From: DATLGB01 sp963740765
GTDB lineage: Bacteria > Actinomycetota > Thermoleophilia > Solirubrobacterales > Solirubrobacteraceae
Direction of reading: 5' to 3'
Assembly (NCBI GenBank): GCA_963740765.1
Contig: CAVUFN010000008.1
Location: 248,001 to 312,000 of the forward strand
DNA: 64,000 bases
Numbering within the stretch: the stretch's first letter is position 1; every line of letters begins with the position of its first letter. The notes below the pieces were generated by a model, which had not been told where the DNA came from, did not search any database, and saw only the letters and a program-made list of their open reading frames with translations. The position numbers and the translations under genes are program-made. Below are positions 37,766-45,716 of the stretch, one piece after another.

Positions 37766-38565
37766 GGGCTGATCGCCGCACGCAGCTCGGGCTGCGCATC
37801 GTGGCGCTCGGGTACCTGGCCGTGCTGCTGGTGATCCCGGTCGGCCTGGTCTTCTACCGGACCTTCGAGAAGGGCGTCGGCAACGTCATCGGCAGCGTCA
37901 CGACGCCGGCGGCCATCAGCGCCTTCTGGCTGACGATCGAGGTGGCGGCGATCGCGGTCCCCCTCAACGCGGTCTTCGGCATCGCGACCGCGCTCGCGCT
38001 CGCCCGCGGGCGCTTCCCCGGCAAGCGGCTGCTCGACGCGCTCATCGACCTGCCGTTCGCCGTCTCGCCCGTCGTGATCGGCATCTCGCTGGTCCTGCTC
38101 TACGGCCGCGAAGGCTGGCTCGGCTTCCTCGCCGACGACGGCATCCGCATCCTGTTCAGCGTGCCGGGCATCGTCCTGGCCACGATCTTCGTGTCGCTCC
38201 CGTTCGTCGCCCGCGAGGTGACGCCGGTGTTGCGCGAGATCGGCGCCGAGCAGGAGGAGGCGGCCACGACGCTCGGGGCGACGCCGTGGCAGACGTTCTG
38301 GCGGATCACGCTGCCGGCCATCCGGTGGGGCCTCGCCTACGGCATCGTCCTGTCAACCGCCCGCGCGATCGGCGAGTTCGGTGCCGTCAGCGTCATCAGC
38401 GGCCGGGTGGCGGGGGAGACCCAGACCCTGACCCTCCTGGTCGAGCAGCGCTACAACAACTTCGACATCGCCGGCGCCTACGCGGCATCCGCCCTGCTGG
38501 CGCTCATCGCCCTCGTCACCCTGCTGTCGATGACAGCCCTGAGCTCCCGGAGGGAGATCCGATGA
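37762..38565 (+). CDS. cysW: Sulfate ABC transporter permease CysW
   Basis: 267 residues, about six membrane segments. Conserved LIDLPFAVSPVVIGISLVLLYGREGW is the CysW signature; the EAA loop is EQEEAATTLGATPWQTFWRITLPAIRWGL. ATG 37762 overlaps the cysT stop by 4 bases (ATGA). Confidence 0.94.
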   Translation: MRADRRTQLGLRIVALGYLAVLLVIPVGLVFYRTFEKGVGNVIGSVTTPAAISAFWLTIEVAAIAVPLNAVFGIATALALARGRFPGKRLLDALIDLPFAVSPVVIGISLVLLYGREGWLGFLADDGIRILFSVPGIVLATIFVSLPFVAREVTPVLREIGAEQEEAATTLGATPWQTFWRITLPAIRWGLAYGIVLSTARAIGEFGAVSVISGRVAGETQTLTLLVEQRYNNFDIAGAYAASALLALIALVTLLSMTALSSRREIR

Positions 38566-39533
38566 TCACGGTCAAGGCCATCAACAAGGCGTTCGGCGAC
38601 TTCCAGGCGCTCGCGGACGTGGACCTCGAGGTTCCCGACGGCTCGCTGACGGCGCTGCTGGGCCCGTCGGGCTCGGGCAAGTCGACGTTGCTGCGCATCA
38701 TCGCGGGCCTCGAGCGCCCCGACACCGGCGAGGTCGTCATCGGCGGGCAGGACACGACGGACGTCCCGGCGCGCAAGCGCGAGATCGGCTTCGTCTTCCA
38801 GCACTACGCCGCCTTCAAGCACATGACGGTGCGCGACAACGTCGCCTTCGGCCTGTCCATCCGCAAGCGCGGGAAGACCGAGATCAAGGCGCGCGTCGAC
38901 GAGCTGCTCGCCCTGGTCGGCCTGAGCGGCTTCCAGGACCGCTACCCGGCGCAGCTGTCGGGCGGCCAGCGCCAGCGCATGGCGCTCGCCCGTGCGCTCG
39001 CGGTCCAGCCGCGCGTGCTGCTGCTCGACGAGCCGTTCGGCGCACTGGACGCCAACGTCCGCGCCGACCTGCGCGCCTGGCTGCGTCACCTGCACGACGA
39101 GATCCACGTCACCACCGTCCTGGTCACCCACGATCAGGAGGAGGCCATGGAGGTCGCCGACCAGCTCGTGGTGCTGCGCGAGGGCCAGATCGAGCAGCAG
39201 GGCTCGCCCCGCGAGATCTACGAGGCGCCGGCGAACGACTTCGTGATGGGCTTCCTCGGGCCGGTGAGCAGGGTCGCGGGCGGCCTCGTGCGCCCGCACG
39301 ACCTGATCCTCTCCGGCGAACCGGTAGACGACGCCCAGGAGGCGATGGTGTCGCGCGTGCTGCACCTCGGCTTCGAGGTCCGCGTCGAGCTCACCCTGAG
39401 CGGGGGCGACCGCGTCACCGCGCAGGTCACGCGCTCGGAGGCCGACCAGCTCGAGCTGGCCGACGGCGACATCGTCTGGGTGCGCTCGCCGATGCCGCTT
39501 CCCGCCGTGCGGGCGTCTAGCGCTGCCGCGTGA
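38562..39533 (+). CDS. cysA: Sulfate ABC transporter ATPase CysA
   Basis: 323 residues. Walker A GPSGSGKST (about 35), Q-loop FVFQHYAAFKHMTV, signature LSGGQRQRMALARAL (about 132), Walker B LLLDEPFGALD and the H-loop LVTHDQEEA. A TOBE domain at the C-terminus (GFLGPVSRVAGGLVRPHD) is typical of CysA. It drives sulfate import. Its end overlaps the convergent Rrf2 gene by 17 bases. Confidence 0.95.
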   Translation: MITVKAINKAFGDFQALADVDLEVPDGSLTALLGPSGSGKSTLLRIIAGLERPDTGEVVIGGQDTTDVPARKREIGFVFQHYAAFKHMTVRDNVAFGLSIRKRGKTEIKARVDELLALVGLSGFQDRYPAQLSGGQRQRMALARALAVQPRVLLLDEPFGALDANVRADLRAWLRHLHDEIHVTTVLVTHDQEEAMEVADQLVVLREGQIEQQGSPREIYEAPANDFVMGFLGPVSRVAGGLVRPHDLILSGEPVDDAQEAMVSRVLHLGFEVRVELTLSGGDRVTAQVTRSEADQLELADGDIVWVRSPMPLPAVRASSAAA

Positions 39534-39978
39534 CCCAGGCCTCGGGGTCGTCGGCGAGCGCGACGATCTCGCTGCTGAGCCGGCCGTTGCCGAGGTCGGC
39601 GACGGTGACGTTCTCGACGACCGCGCGGAGGTTGTGGCGGACGGCGATCCAGACGCGCTGGAGCTCCTGTGCGTTGCCGGTGTAGTCGACGTCCTCGGGC
39701 CGCTGCCCGCGAACGGAGGCGAGCGGCCCGTCGACGGCCCGCATCACGTCGGCGACGCTGATCTCCTCGGCCGGGCGCGCGAGCCAGTAGCCGCCCTCGC
39801 TCCCGCGCTGGCTGCGCACGAGCCCGCTCTGGCGGAGGTCGGAGAGGATGTTCTCGAGGAACTTGGGCGGGATGCCCTGAGCGGTGGCCAGGCGATCTCC
39901 CTTGACCGGTCCGCCGCCCGCCGCGGCGAGCTCCGCAGCGGCCCGGAGGGCGTAGTCGGCCTTCGCGGAGATGCGCAC
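39517..39978 (-). CDS. Rrf2 family regulator without Fe-S cysteines (CymR-like)
   Basis: 153 residues. N-terminal winged helix of the Rrf2 family: RISAKADYALRAAAELA, then GDRLATAQGIPPKFLENILSDLRQSGLVRSQRGSEGGYWLARP. The three cluster cysteines of IscR/NsrR are absent (no cysteine in the protein), like CymR, which controls cysteine and sulfur metabolism. Together with its convergent position next to the sulfate transporter this suggests sulfur control. GTG 39976-39978 is preferred to the long upstream extension; a TATAGG minus-10 lies just upstream on this strand. Confidence 0.88.
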   Translation of the reverse strand: MRISAKADYALRAAAELAAAGGGPVKGDRLATAQGIPPKFLENILSDLRQSGLVRSQRGSEGGYWLARPAEEISVADVMRAVDGPLASVRGQRPEDVDYTGNAQELQRVWIAVRHNLRAVVENVTVADLGNGRLSSEIVALADDPEAWVTRQR

Positions 39979-40096
39979 GACCGGTAAGCCTATAGATGAC
40001 GTGCGGTTGGAGAACGTCCTCGCGACCGCCCGCGTCAAGGGTTCGTAGGCAACGAGCGCAGTGATCCGATCGGCGGGTCGCCGCGCTAGCCCCTGC

Positions 40097-40285
40097 ATGC
40101 CCAACATCGGAATTCCCGAGATGCTGATCGTTCTCGTCATCGCCCTGCTGGTGCTCGGCCCGAAGAAGCTCCCCGACGCGGGCCGCTCCCTCGGCCACGG
40201 CATCCGCTCCTTCAAGGACGCGATCACCGGCAGCGACGACGACGAGCGCGCCGAGCTGCCGGCCGCCGCCCGGACCGAGGCCTAG
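40097..40285 (+). CDS. tatA: Sec-independent translocase subunit TatA
   Basis: 62 residues: MPNIGIPEMLIVLVIALLVLGPKKLPDAGRSLGHGI is the TatA membrane helix, the FG-like hinge (LGPKKLP) and amphipathic helix, then an acidic tail. It forms the pore of the twin-arginine system. tatC is not in the window. Two genes on are ferritin-like proteins with Tat-like signals. ATG 40097 is chosen because it gives the exact TatA N-terminus. Confidence 0.9.
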   Translation: MPNIGIPEMLIVLVIALLVLGPKKLPDAGRSLGHGIRSFKDAITGSDDDERAELPAAARTEA

Positions 40286-40290
40286 GCCCC

Positions 40291-40698
40291 ATGCGGCGCC
40301 GGCACGCGGGAGTCGCGCTGCTGGCCTGCGGCGTCGTCGTCCTGGGGGGCTGCGGGTCCTCCGACGACACGGCTTCGACCTCGACGGCGAGCTCGCCCGA
40401 GCCCCCGGCGTCCGCTGAGACGCAGGCGCCGCCGGCCCCCTCGGGGAAGGCGGCGAAGGCCTCGATCGAGGACTTCACCTTCACCCCGAAGTCCGTGACC
40501 GTGCCCGCGGGCGGGACCGTCACGTGGACCGACGAGGACTCCGCCAACCACAACGTCGCCTTCGACGACAAGCGCATCGAGGGCATCGACAACCTGCGCG
40601 AGGGCCAGAGCGGCAAGGTCACCTTTGCCGAGGCCGGCACCTACGCGTACGTCTGCACCTATCACCCAGGAATGGAAGGGAAGGTCATCGTCAAGTGA
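40291..40698 (+). CDS. Cupredoxin (plastocyanin-like) lipoprotein
   Basis: 135 residues. Lipobox VLGGC near residue 21, a Ser/Thr/Pro linker, then a cupredoxin domain (DFTFTPKSVTVPAGGTVTWTDED). Type I copper ligands are all there: His in SANHNVAF, then Cys, His and Met in CTYHPGMEG. It is a small electron carrier on the outer face of the membrane. 5 bases after tatA; overlaps the next gene by 4. Confidence 0.92.
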   Translation: MRRRHAGVALLACGVVVLGGCGSSDDTASTSTASSPEPPASAETQAPPAPSGKAAKASIEDFTFTPKSVTVPAGGTVTWTDEDSANHNVAFDDKRIEGIDNLREGQSGKVTFAEAGTYAYVCTYHPGMEGKVIVK

Positions 40699-41366
40699 CG
40701 AATCAAGCCATCGATCGCGTGGACCCGGACGGGACTCTGCGGGAGGGCGTCGAAGCACTCGACGCCGCACGGACCGGGCAGACCCGGTCAGCGTTCTTCA
40801 AGCGCGGCGGCGCGCTGGCGGGGGCCGGGCTGGCACTCGGCGCGATCCCGGCCGGCTTCGCGATCGCCCAGGGCGGCCTGCCCAAGGGCGACATCAAGAT
40901 CCTCAACTACGCGCTGACGCTCGAGTACCTCGAGGCGGCCTTCTACGCGGAGGCGGTCCAGAAGGGCGAGCTCTCCGGCGAGTCGGCGATCTTCGCCAAG
41001 CTCGTCGCCGAGCACGAGCAGGCGCATGTCGACGCGCTCAAGCAGACCCTCGGCTCCAAGGCCGGGAAGGCTCCGGGCGTCGACTTCAAGGACGCCACGG
41101 GCAAGGCCAAGTTCCTGCAGACGGCGAAGACGCTGGAAGACACCGGCGTCGCCGCCTACCAGGGCCAGGCGACCGAGATCGAGACGGCCGCCGTCCTCGC
41201 CGCGGCGGGGTCCATCCTCGCTGTCGAGGCGCGCCACGCCGCCTGGGTACGCGACATCATCGGCGGCGGCGAGGGCGTCAACCCCGCTCCCGACGCCTTC
41301 GAGGTGCCGCAGGACATGCAAGCGATCCTGGATGCCGTCAGCGGCACCGGCTTCCTGAAGGGCTGA
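40695..41366 (+). CDS. Ferritin-like domain protein, Tat-type signal, copy 1
   Basis: 223 residues. A Tat-like signal with one arginine changed (TRSAFFKRGGALAGAGLALGAI), followed by a ferritin-like four-helix domain of the Pcc13-62/DUF4439 type: LNYALTLEYLEAAFYAEAV, LVAEHEQAHVDALKQ, and EARHAAWVRDI, carrying the usual Glu and His metal ligands. It may bind a di-metal site outside the membrane, perhaps oxidising or storing metal with the cupredoxin. GTG 40695 overlaps the cupredoxin stop by 4. Confidence 0.85.
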   Translation: MTNQAIDRVDPDGTLREGVEALDAARTGQTRSAFFKRGGALAGAGLALGAIPAGFAIAQGGLPKGDIKILNYALTLEYLEAAFYAEAVQKGELSGESAIFAKLVAEHEQAHVDALKQTLGSKAGKAPGVDFKDATGKAKFLQTAKTLEDTGVAAYQGQATEIETAAVLAAAGSILAVEARHAAWVRDIIGGGEGVNPAPDAFEVPQDMQAILDAVSGTGFLKG

Positions 41367-41368
41367 CC

Positions 41369-42082
41369 ATGAGCACATTCGACATTCCCTCGTTCGCCGA
41401 GCTCGACCGCGACGGCGCGGTCGAGGAGGCAGCCGCCAAGGCGGGCGTGACCCGCTCGCAGTTCCTGCGCCGCACCGCCTTCGTCGGCGGTGGCCTGATC
41501 GTCGGCGGCCTGCCGGTGGCGTTCGCCAACGCGCAGGGCAAGGGCGACATCGACATCCTCAACTACGCGCTGACGCTCGAGTACCTCGAGGCGGCCTTCT
41601 ACAAGGAGGCGGTCGACGGCGGGGCGCTCAGCGGGCAGTACGCGCGTTTCGCGAAGATCGTCGCCGAGCACGAGCAGGCGCACGTCGACGCGCTCAAGAA
41701 GGCGCTGGGGTCGAAGGCGGTCAAGGAGCCGAGCTTCGACTTCAAGGGCACCACGGGCAGCGAGTCGACCTTCGGGGCGACCGCGATGACGCTCGAGGAC
41801 ACCGGCGTCAAGGCCTACCAGGGCCAGGCGACCAACATCAAGTCCAAGGCCGTGCTCAAGGCCGCCATCTCGATCCACCCGGTCGAAGCGCGGCACGCCG
41901 CCTGGATCGCGTCCATCCTGTCCAAGGGCAGCGGCTCCCCGTCGCCCGCGCCGGAGGCGTTCAACCCGTCGGCGGACATGGCGACGATCCTGGCCGCCGT
42001 GCAGGGCACCGGGTTCATCACCACCGAGTCCGGGTCGTCGTCAGCGGCGCCCACGAGCGGGAACCCGAGCGTCGCCGGCTGA
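41369..42082 (+). CDS. Ferritin-like domain protein, Tat-type signal, copy 2
   Basis: 237 residues, a paralog of the previous gene: Tat-like TRSQFLRRTAFVGGGLIVGGLP, then LNYALTLEYLEAAFYKEAV, IVAEHEQAHVDALKK and VEARHAAWIASI. It ends with a Ser/Ala/Pro-rich tail. It starts 3 bases after the first copy. The two copies share long identical stretches, suggesting duplication in place. Confidence 0.87.
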   Translation: MSTFDIPSFAELDRDGAVEEAAAKAGVTRSQFLRRTAFVGGGLIVGGLPVAFANAQGKGDIDILNYALTLEYLEAAFYKEAVDGGALSGQYARFAKIVAEHEQAHVDALKKALGSKAVKEPSFDFKGTTGSESTFGATAMTLEDTGVKAYQGQATNIKSKAVLKAAISIHPVEARHAAWIASILSKGSGSPSPAPEAFNPSADMATILAAVQGTGFITTESGSSSAAPTSGNPSVAG

Positions 42083-42173
42083 ATCGTCCATCGATGGGCC
42101 GGGCCGGCGCGAGCTGGCCCGCCTGATCGCCGAGGAAGGGCTGTCGCCGCGAGCGGCGGCGGCCCGCCTCGGC

Positions 42174-43043
42174 GTGGCGGAGGACGTCGCCCGCGCGGAG
42201 GTGGCGCGCTGGTACGCGGCCGAGGCGGCCCGGCCCGGCGCGTCGCGGTTCGGGCGCCGTCAGATCGCGGGCGTGGCGATGGTGCTCGCATTCGTGCCGG
42301 TCGGCTGGGTCGCCAGCGCGGCCCTGTTCGGCGGCGACGACGAGCGCCCGCCCGGCGAACGCATCGCAGGCGCGCCCCCGGCGCGCCAGGCGCCGGGCCG
42401 GTTCGTGTCGCAGGACGCGCGGGCGCGCCGCGACCGCCACACGGCGTTGGTCGCGCACGTGCGCGGGCGCCGGGTGCAGGTCTTCGCCGAGCCCTCACCG
42501 AAGGCCAAGCGCACGACGCTGAAGGGCCGCACGCTCGACGGCAGCAAGCTCCCCCTGGCGCTGCTGGTGGAGCGGCGGCGCGACGGCTGGCTCCAGGTGC
42601 AGCTCCCGACCCGGCCCAACCTCTCGCGCGGCTGGATCCGGACGCGGTCGGTGCGCCTGTCCCAGACGGACTGGCGGCTGCGCGTCGATCTCTCCGACCA
42701 CTCCGTGACCACCTGGCGCGGCCGCCGGAAGATCTCGGTCCATCGCATCGGGGTCGGCCGGTCCGTCACCCCGACGCCCCGCGGGCGCTACTACCTGACC
42801 GACCTCGTCAAGCCACCGAACCCCGACGGGCTGTACGGCGCCTACGCCTACGGGCTCTCGGCGCACTCGAACGTCATCACCTCGTTCGGCGCCGGCGACG
42901 GCCAGATCGGCATCCACGGGACCAACGACCCGAAGACGCTGGGTTCACAGGTCAGCCACGGGTGCATCCGGGTCTCCAACGACGTCATCGAGAGCTTCGC
43001 GCGTCACCTGCCGCTGGGTACGCCGGTCACGATCCGCTCCTAA
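42174..43043 (+). CDS. L,D-transpeptidase (YkuD domain)
   Basis: 289 residues. One membrane segment (about 33-52), then an SH3-like stretch (ALVAHVRGRRVQVFAEPSP) and the YkuD catalytic domain ending with the signature IHGTNDPKTLGSQVSHGCIRVSNDVI, which holds the catalytic His and Cys. It forms 3-3 cross-links in peptidoglycan or anchors proteins. The open frame extends upstream with a sequence that looks like a helix-turn-helix (ELARLIAEEGLSPRAAAARLGV) but contains no ATG, GTG or TTG there, so the true N-terminus could start at an unusual codon (CTG 42114). Confidence 0.88.
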   Translation: MAEDVARAEVARWYAAEAARPGASRFGRRQIAGVAMVLAFVPVGWVASAALFGGDDERPPGERIAGAPPARQAPGRFVSQDARARRDRHTALVAHVRGRRVQVFAEPSPKAKRTTLKGRTLDGSKLPLALLVERRRDGWLQVQLPTRPNLSRGWIRTRSVRLSQTDWRLRVDLSDHSVTTWRGRRKISVHRIGVGRSVTPTPRGRYYLTDLVKPPNPDGLYGAYAYGLSAHSNVITSFGAGDGQIGIHGTNDPKTLGSQVSHGCIRVSNDVIESFARHLPLGTPVTIRS

Positions 43044-43048
43044 TCTCT

Positions 43049-43966
43049 GTGGTCGTGGGCCACCACGACCATCACGGGCACTCCCACGGCGTCGCCGCCG
43101 ACGCCGATCGCGGCAAGCTGGCCGTCGCCCTCGCCCTGATCGTCGGCTTCATGATCGTCGAGGTCGTGGCGGGGATCGCGGCGCACTCGCTCGCGCTGCT
43201 CTCCGACGCGGCCCACATGCTCACGGACGCGGGCGCCATCGCGCTCTCGCTCGTCGCGATCCGGCTCGCCGCCCGCCCGGCGCGCGGTGCCATGACCTTC
43301 GGCTTCAAGCGCTCGGAGATCCTCGCGGCCGCCGTCAACGGCACGACGCTCTTCGTGCTGGCGCTGGTCATCACGTACGAGGGCATCCGGCGCCTGGCCG
43401 ACCCGCCCGCCACCGAGGGCGCCGTCGTGCTCGCCGTCGCCCTGGTCGGCGTCGCGGTCAACCTCGCCGCGACGGTGGTCCTGTCGCGCGCCAACCGCGA
43501 GTCGCTGAACATCGAAGGCGCCTACCAGCACATCCTCACCGACCTCGCCGCCTTCGTCGCCACGGCGATCGCGGGCGCCGTCATCCTGCTCACCGGCTTC
43601 CACCGGGCGGACGGCATCGCCTCGCTGATCGTCGCCGCCATCATGCTGCGCGCCGCGGTCTCGCTGCTGCGGGCGTCGGGGCGCATCTTCCTGGAGGCGG
43701 CGCCGGAGGGGCTGGACCCGGACGCCATCGGGCGCGCGATGATCGGCACGGCCGGCATCGTCGAGGTCCACGACCTGCACGTGTGGGAGGTGACGTCGGG
43801 CTTCCCGTCGCTGTCCGCGCACGTGACGGTGGGCGCCGACGTCGACTGCCACGGTGCCCGGGCCACGATGGAGGCGATGCTGCACGAGCGCTTCGGCATC
43901 GACCACACCACGTTGCAGGTCGAGCACGAGGGCGGCCGGCTGCTCGCCATCGAGCCGAGCGTGTGA
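43049..43966 (+). CDS. Cation diffusion facilitator (ZitB/CzcD-like)
   Basis: 305 residues. His-rich N-terminus (GHHDHHGHSHG), six membrane segments with the paired ligands ALLSDAAHMLTDAGAIALS (HxxxD) and HILTDLAAFVATA (HxxxD), then a C-terminal cytoplasmic domain. The four zinc-site residues mark a zinc or cadmium exporter. GTG 43049 gives the His stretch at the start. It overlaps the next gene by 4 bases. Confidence 0.92.
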   Translation: MVVGHHDHHGHSHGVAADADRGKLAVALALIVGFMIVEVVAGIAAHSLALLSDAAHMLTDAGAIALSLVAIRLAARPARGAMTFGFKRSEILAAAVNGTTLFVLALVITYEGIRRLADPPATEGAVVLAVALVGVAVNLAATVVLSRANRESLNIEGAYQHILTDLAAFVATAIAGAVILLTGFHRADGIASLIVAAIMLRAAVSLLRASGRIFLEAAPEGLDPDAIGRAMIGTAGIVEVHDLHVWEVTSGFPSLSAHVTVGADVDCHGARATMEAMLHERFGIDHTTLQVEHEGGRLLAIEPSV

Positions 43967-44580
43967 GTTGGTTCGCGCGCATCTGGCTGAAGGCCGCGCC
44001 GGCGATGGACGCCCGCGGTGCTGCCGAGCACCGCGCGCGGCTGCTGGCGGGACTGTCGGGCGTGGTCTGCGAGGTCGGCGCGGGCACGGGCTCGAACTTC
44101 GCCCACTACCCGGCCGCGGTCACGCGGGTGGTCGCCGTCGAGCCCGACGCGACACTGCTCGAAGCGGCACGCGAGGCGGCGCGCGGCACCGTCGCGACGG
44201 TGAGCGAGGGCGTCGCGGAGGCGCTGCCGCTCGGCGCCGGCGAGGCGGACGCGGTCGTGTTCTCACTGGTCCTGTGCACGGTGCCCGACCAGGCCGCAGC
44301 GCTGGCCGAGGCGCGACGCGTCCTGCGACCGGGCGGCGAGCTGCGCTTCTACGAGCACGTCATCCCGCTCGGCGGGCCGGCCCGGGTGGGCGCGCTGGCG
44401 CTCGATCGGTCGGGCCTGTGGCCGGCGCTCGCCGGCGGTTGCCATCCGGCGCGGGACACGGAGGCGGCGATCCGCGCGGCCGGCTTCGAGGTTTCCGAGC
44501 GCGACCGCTTCCCGTTCCGGGCCGGCGCGCTCTCGCCGCCGATCCCGTTCGTGATCGGGACCGCTACGCGGCCCGGCTGA
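43963..44580 (+). CDS. Class I SAM-dependent methyltransferase
   Basis: 205 residues. Motif I is VCEVGAGTGSN (about 30-40), motif II AVEPDA, then VVFSLVLCTVPD and LRPGGELRFYEHV as motif III/IV (UbiE-like fold). The substrate is unknown. Coupled to the cation exporter by GTGA overlap; its end overlaps the convergent cupredoxin gene by 17 bases. Confidence 0.88.
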   Translation: MSWFARIWLKAAPAMDARGAAEHRARLLAGLSGVVCEVGAGTGSNFAHYPAAVTRVVAVEPDATLLEAAREAARGTVATVSEGVAEALPLGAGEADAVVFSLVLCTVPDQAAALAEARRVLRPGGELRFYEHVIPLGGPARVGALALDRSGLWPALAGGCHPARDTEAAIRAAGFEVSERDRFPFRAGALSPPIPFVIGTATRPG

Positions 44581-44875
44581 CCACGACCCGGCCCTTCATG
44601 CCGGGATGCAGGGTGCAGACGTAGCGGTAGCGGCCTCTCCGGTGGAAGGTGACCGCATAGGTCTCGCCGGCCATCAGGTCACGCGAGGACTTGAAGCGCC
44701 GCTTGCCCACGCTGTGGACGTTGTGCGTGACGTACTGCTCCTGGAAGCGCCAGGTCACGCGCTCGCCGCGCTGGATGCGGACGACGCCCGGCTTGAAGTC
44801 GATGTCGTCCACCCGGACCGTGGCGGGGCCCGCCGCCACGGCGGCGAGCCCCGTCAATGCCACGGCCGCAAGCAC
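44564..44875 (-). CDS. Cupredoxin, second copy
   Basis: 103 residues from GTG 44873-44875. A hydrophobic start (LAAVALTGLAAVAAG) is followed by a cupredoxin domain: DIDFKPGVVRIQRGERVTWRF, His in VTHNVHS, then Cys, His and Met in CTLHPGMKG. The signal peptide looks truncated: basic residues (RLRRRSP) lie just upstream in frame but without a start codon. It follows the third ferritin-like gene by 2 bases, the reverse order of the 40291-42082 module. Confidence 0.82.
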   Translation of the reverse strand: MLAAVALTGLAAVAAGPATVRVDDIDFKPGVVRIQRGERVTWRFQEQYVTHNVHSVGKRRFKSSRDLMAGETYAVTFHRRGRYRYVCTLHPGMKGRVVVSRAA

Positions 44876-44877
44876 TG

Positions 44878-45657
44878 CTACGGCTGCAGGGGACCGACGA
44901 CGAAGTCGAGGCCCGTGACCGTCTTGACCGTCTTCTTGAACGTGAAGGCCGGGTTGAACGCGTTCGGCGCGGGGTTGGGCGCGCCGGAGATGCCCTTCTG
45001 CGCGCACAGCTGCGCGGTGTAGGCCGCGTGGTTGGCCTCCACGGAGTGGATGGCCAGCGCCGCGGCGGTCACGTCCACGTTGGACAGGTACGGACCGGCA
45101 CCCGCGTAGGCCGCGGTGCCGACCGGCTCGATCTGCGAGGCGGTCAGGATGAACGTCTCCTGATCCTTGAGGGCCGCGCCGACGGCGTCCATGTTGAGCT
45201 TGGGCGCCCTGACGGCGGCCTTGCCCAGCACCTGCTTGAGCGCCTTGACGTGAGCCGCCTCGTGCTCGGCCAGGACCGCCGCGGCAGCCCTGATGTCCTG
45301 GTCGGGGTAGTTCATGTCGGCGGCGGCGGCGTAGAACGCAGCCTCCAGGTACTCGAGCGTGAGCGCGTAGTTGGCGATGATGACGTCGTTGTGGGTCGGC
45401 TTCTTCGCCGTGCGACGGACCTTCTTGAGGCTTGTGGAGTACGCGCCCTTCTGCCCCTTCTTCGCGGCCGCCATCGCCTCGACGGGATCGAGGAAGCCCA
45501 GCAGCGCGGACCCGGCGGCGAACGTGCCGGCGGTGACGACGCCGTTGCGCATGAGGTCGCGACGGGTGTTGCCGGTCGGGTCGATGGCGCCGGCCTGCTC
45601 GGCCATGCTGCGCAGGTCGCCGCTGGCGTCCAGCTGCTCCAGATTGATACGAGTCAT
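44878..45657 (-). CDS. Ferritin-like domain protein, Tat-type signal, copy 3
   Basis: 259 residues. A true twin-arginine signal, TRRDLMRNGVVTAGTFAAGSALLGFLD (about 31-57), then the same ferritin-like domain: ANYALTLEYLEAAFYAAAA, VLAEHEAAHVKALKQVLG and SVEANHAAYTAQLC. AAGG AG-type Shine-Dalgarno (aaggagg) lies 8-10 bases before ATG 45657. The downstream cupredoxin completes a second cupredoxin/ferritin unit. Confidence 0.88.
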   Translation of the reverse strand: MTRINLEQLDASGDLRSMAEQAGAIDPTGNTRRDLMRNGVVTAGTFAAGSALLGFLDPVEAMAAAKKGQKGAYSTSLKKVRRTAKKPTHNDVIIANYALTLEYLEAAFYAAAADMNYPDQDIRAAAAVLAEHEAAHVKALKQVLGKAAVRAPKLNMDAVGAALKDQETFILTASQIEPVGTAAYAGAGPYLSNVDVTAAALAIHSVEANHAAYTAQLCAQKGISGAPNPAPNAFNPAFTFKKTVKTVTGLDFVVGPLQP

Positions 45658-45716
45658 TCTTGTGATCCTCCTTGGGGGTTCGGCCGTTTGGCTACGCAGC
45701 CACCCCCGGCGGTGGA

